Of a DNA stretch of 64,000 nt, positions 63,502 through 64,000 are shown piece by piece. The DNA comes from Dyadobacter sp. CECT 9275. Lineage in GTDB: Bacteria; Bacteroidota; Bacteroidia; Cytophagales; Spirosomataceae. The notes beneath the pieces were generated by a model that searched no databases, had not been told where the DNA came from, and was given only the letters and a program-made list of their open reading frames with translations. The stretch spans positions 930,001 to 994,000 of the forward strand of contig NZ_CAJRAF010000002.1 of the NCBI RefSeq assembly GCF_907164905.1, given 5' to 3'. A program made the translations under genes and the position numbers. The first letter of the stretch is position 1. Each line of letters starts with the position of its first letter.

Positions 63502-64000
63502 ATGGATATGCCAAACCCACCTCTGAACAATCAAGTAGCTAATCAGGAAACCAATTCTGCACAAAATCTGATAGAACTGACGGCCCACCTGCAGTCACTC
63601 ATCGCCTCCCTGGATGATATTGTATTTGAAATTGATGGCACACATTCGTTTAAAAATGTGTGGGTCGACGATGAAACCAAGTTATTCATGCCCAAAAATG
63701 ATTTTCTGGGCAAAAAAATAAGAGATGTAGCAGGCCCCCTGGCCGATCTGGTGACCGGCCTTATCAATAAGGCGATAGAAACGGGTGAGATGACGGAAAT
63801 CGTCTATAAACATTTTGACAGCAGTATCGATCAATGGTTCAGGGCTCGTATCAAGCCAGTTATCAAGGCACCTGATCCAAAAGAATATGTCCTTGTCCTG
63901 AGTATCCAGGATGTTACCAGACAAAGGCATGCCGAACTGATACTGCAGGAAACCAAAGAAAGTCTCGAACTTAGTAACCAGCTCCTGGACGTCAGCCAGA
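63502..64000 (+). CDS. PAS domain signalling protein, 3' truncated by the window end
   Basis: 166 complete codons from the ATG at 63502, open to the last base. The N-terminal NNQVANQETNSAQNLIELT is followed by a PAS domain (LIASLDDIVFEIDGTHSFKN, then KNDFLGKKIRDVAGPLADLV and YVLVLSIQDVTRQRHAELIL), ending in a coil typical of the linker before a HisKA or further PAS domain. It is probably another sensor kinase, in the same direction as the kinase upstream. The output domain lies outside the window. Confidence 0.85.
   Translation, partial: MDMPNPPLNNQVANQETNSAQNLIELTAHLQSLIASLDDIVFEIDGTHSFKNVWVDDETKLFMPKNDFLGKKIRDVAGPLADLVTGLINKAIETGEMTEIVYKHFDSSIDQWFRARIKPVIKAPDPKEYVLVLSIQDVTRQRHAELILQETKESLELSNQLLDVSQ

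Noticed and set aside
1..64000. tRNA, rRNA, transposase, integrase or phage genes
   Set aside because: I looked for them while reading and found no supporting sequence; a covariance or profile search could still reveal small RNAs.

Overview
The window looks like a chromosomal piece of a Bacteroidota bacterium of the Cytophagales type, with a Dyadobacter/Spirosomaceae-like gene content. The evidence is a SusC/SusD pair behind an ECF sigma factor and FecR anti-sigma factor, several proteins with type IX secretion (T9SS) C-terminal sorting domains, secreted Gfo/Idh/MocA and isomerase enzymes, and planctomycete-type cytochrome proteins. Genus is an inference from gene content. I see no rRNA, tRNA, CRISPR array, transposase, integrase or prophage.

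Layout. 1-10721 (+) holds an oxidative and secreted-enzyme block: a PVC-type heme/HEAT dehydrogenase (cut by the window start), a hydroxypyruvate-isomerase-like protein, a ceramidase-like hydrolase, small Dabb and YcxB-like proteins, and a DUF1549/DUF1553 plus DUF1501 pair. 10826-13529 (-) holds a lipoprotein, small secreted proteins and a metzincin protease. 13668-17249 (+) holds an unknown protein and a secreted TPR-CHAT protein, convergent with rpiA (17270-17944). 17945-19598 is a gene-poor, hairpin-rich gap. 19599-26141 (+) is the most unusual part: eight tandem paralogues that share a leader plus stalk module but carry different C-terminal heads, mostly C1q-like. Three larger secreted proteins follow (26284-29807, two with T9SS domains), then a degenerate receiver protein, a CAP-domain T9SS protein and an HU-family protein.

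32714-37794 (-) is a tight five-gene sugar operon (3-keto-glycoside hydrolase-like DUF1080, oxidoreductase, isomerase, MFS transporter, PhyH dioxygenase). Upstream of it is a second PVC-type dehydrogenase (38049-40694), separated by a terminator. 41072-43094 holds small unknown proteins. 43216-54265 (-) is a polysaccharide- or glycoconjugate-utilisation-like region: SGNH hydrolase, enolase-superfamily enzyme, second ceramidase-like protein, SusD, SusC, FecR and ECF sigma. 54591-55425 (-) is an ArsR-type regulator with an SRPBCC protein, preceded by a perfect 42-bp palindrome. 55676-58312 (+) is a large secreted glycosidase-like protein. 58324-59778 (-) holds a methyltransferase and a ketopantoate-reductase-like enzyme. 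The right end (60275-64000, +) holds a small coiled protein, a single-domain response regulator, a PAS histidine kinase and the start of another PAS protein.

Taken together, much of the window serves envelope functions: import and oxidation of sugars or glycoconjugates, and display of secreted proteins. The eight-gene array at 19599-26141 has a combinatorial arrangement (leader classes crossed with head classes) that suggests repeated module exchange, and it is the best candidate for an undescribed system. Its function cannot be read from sequence alone.
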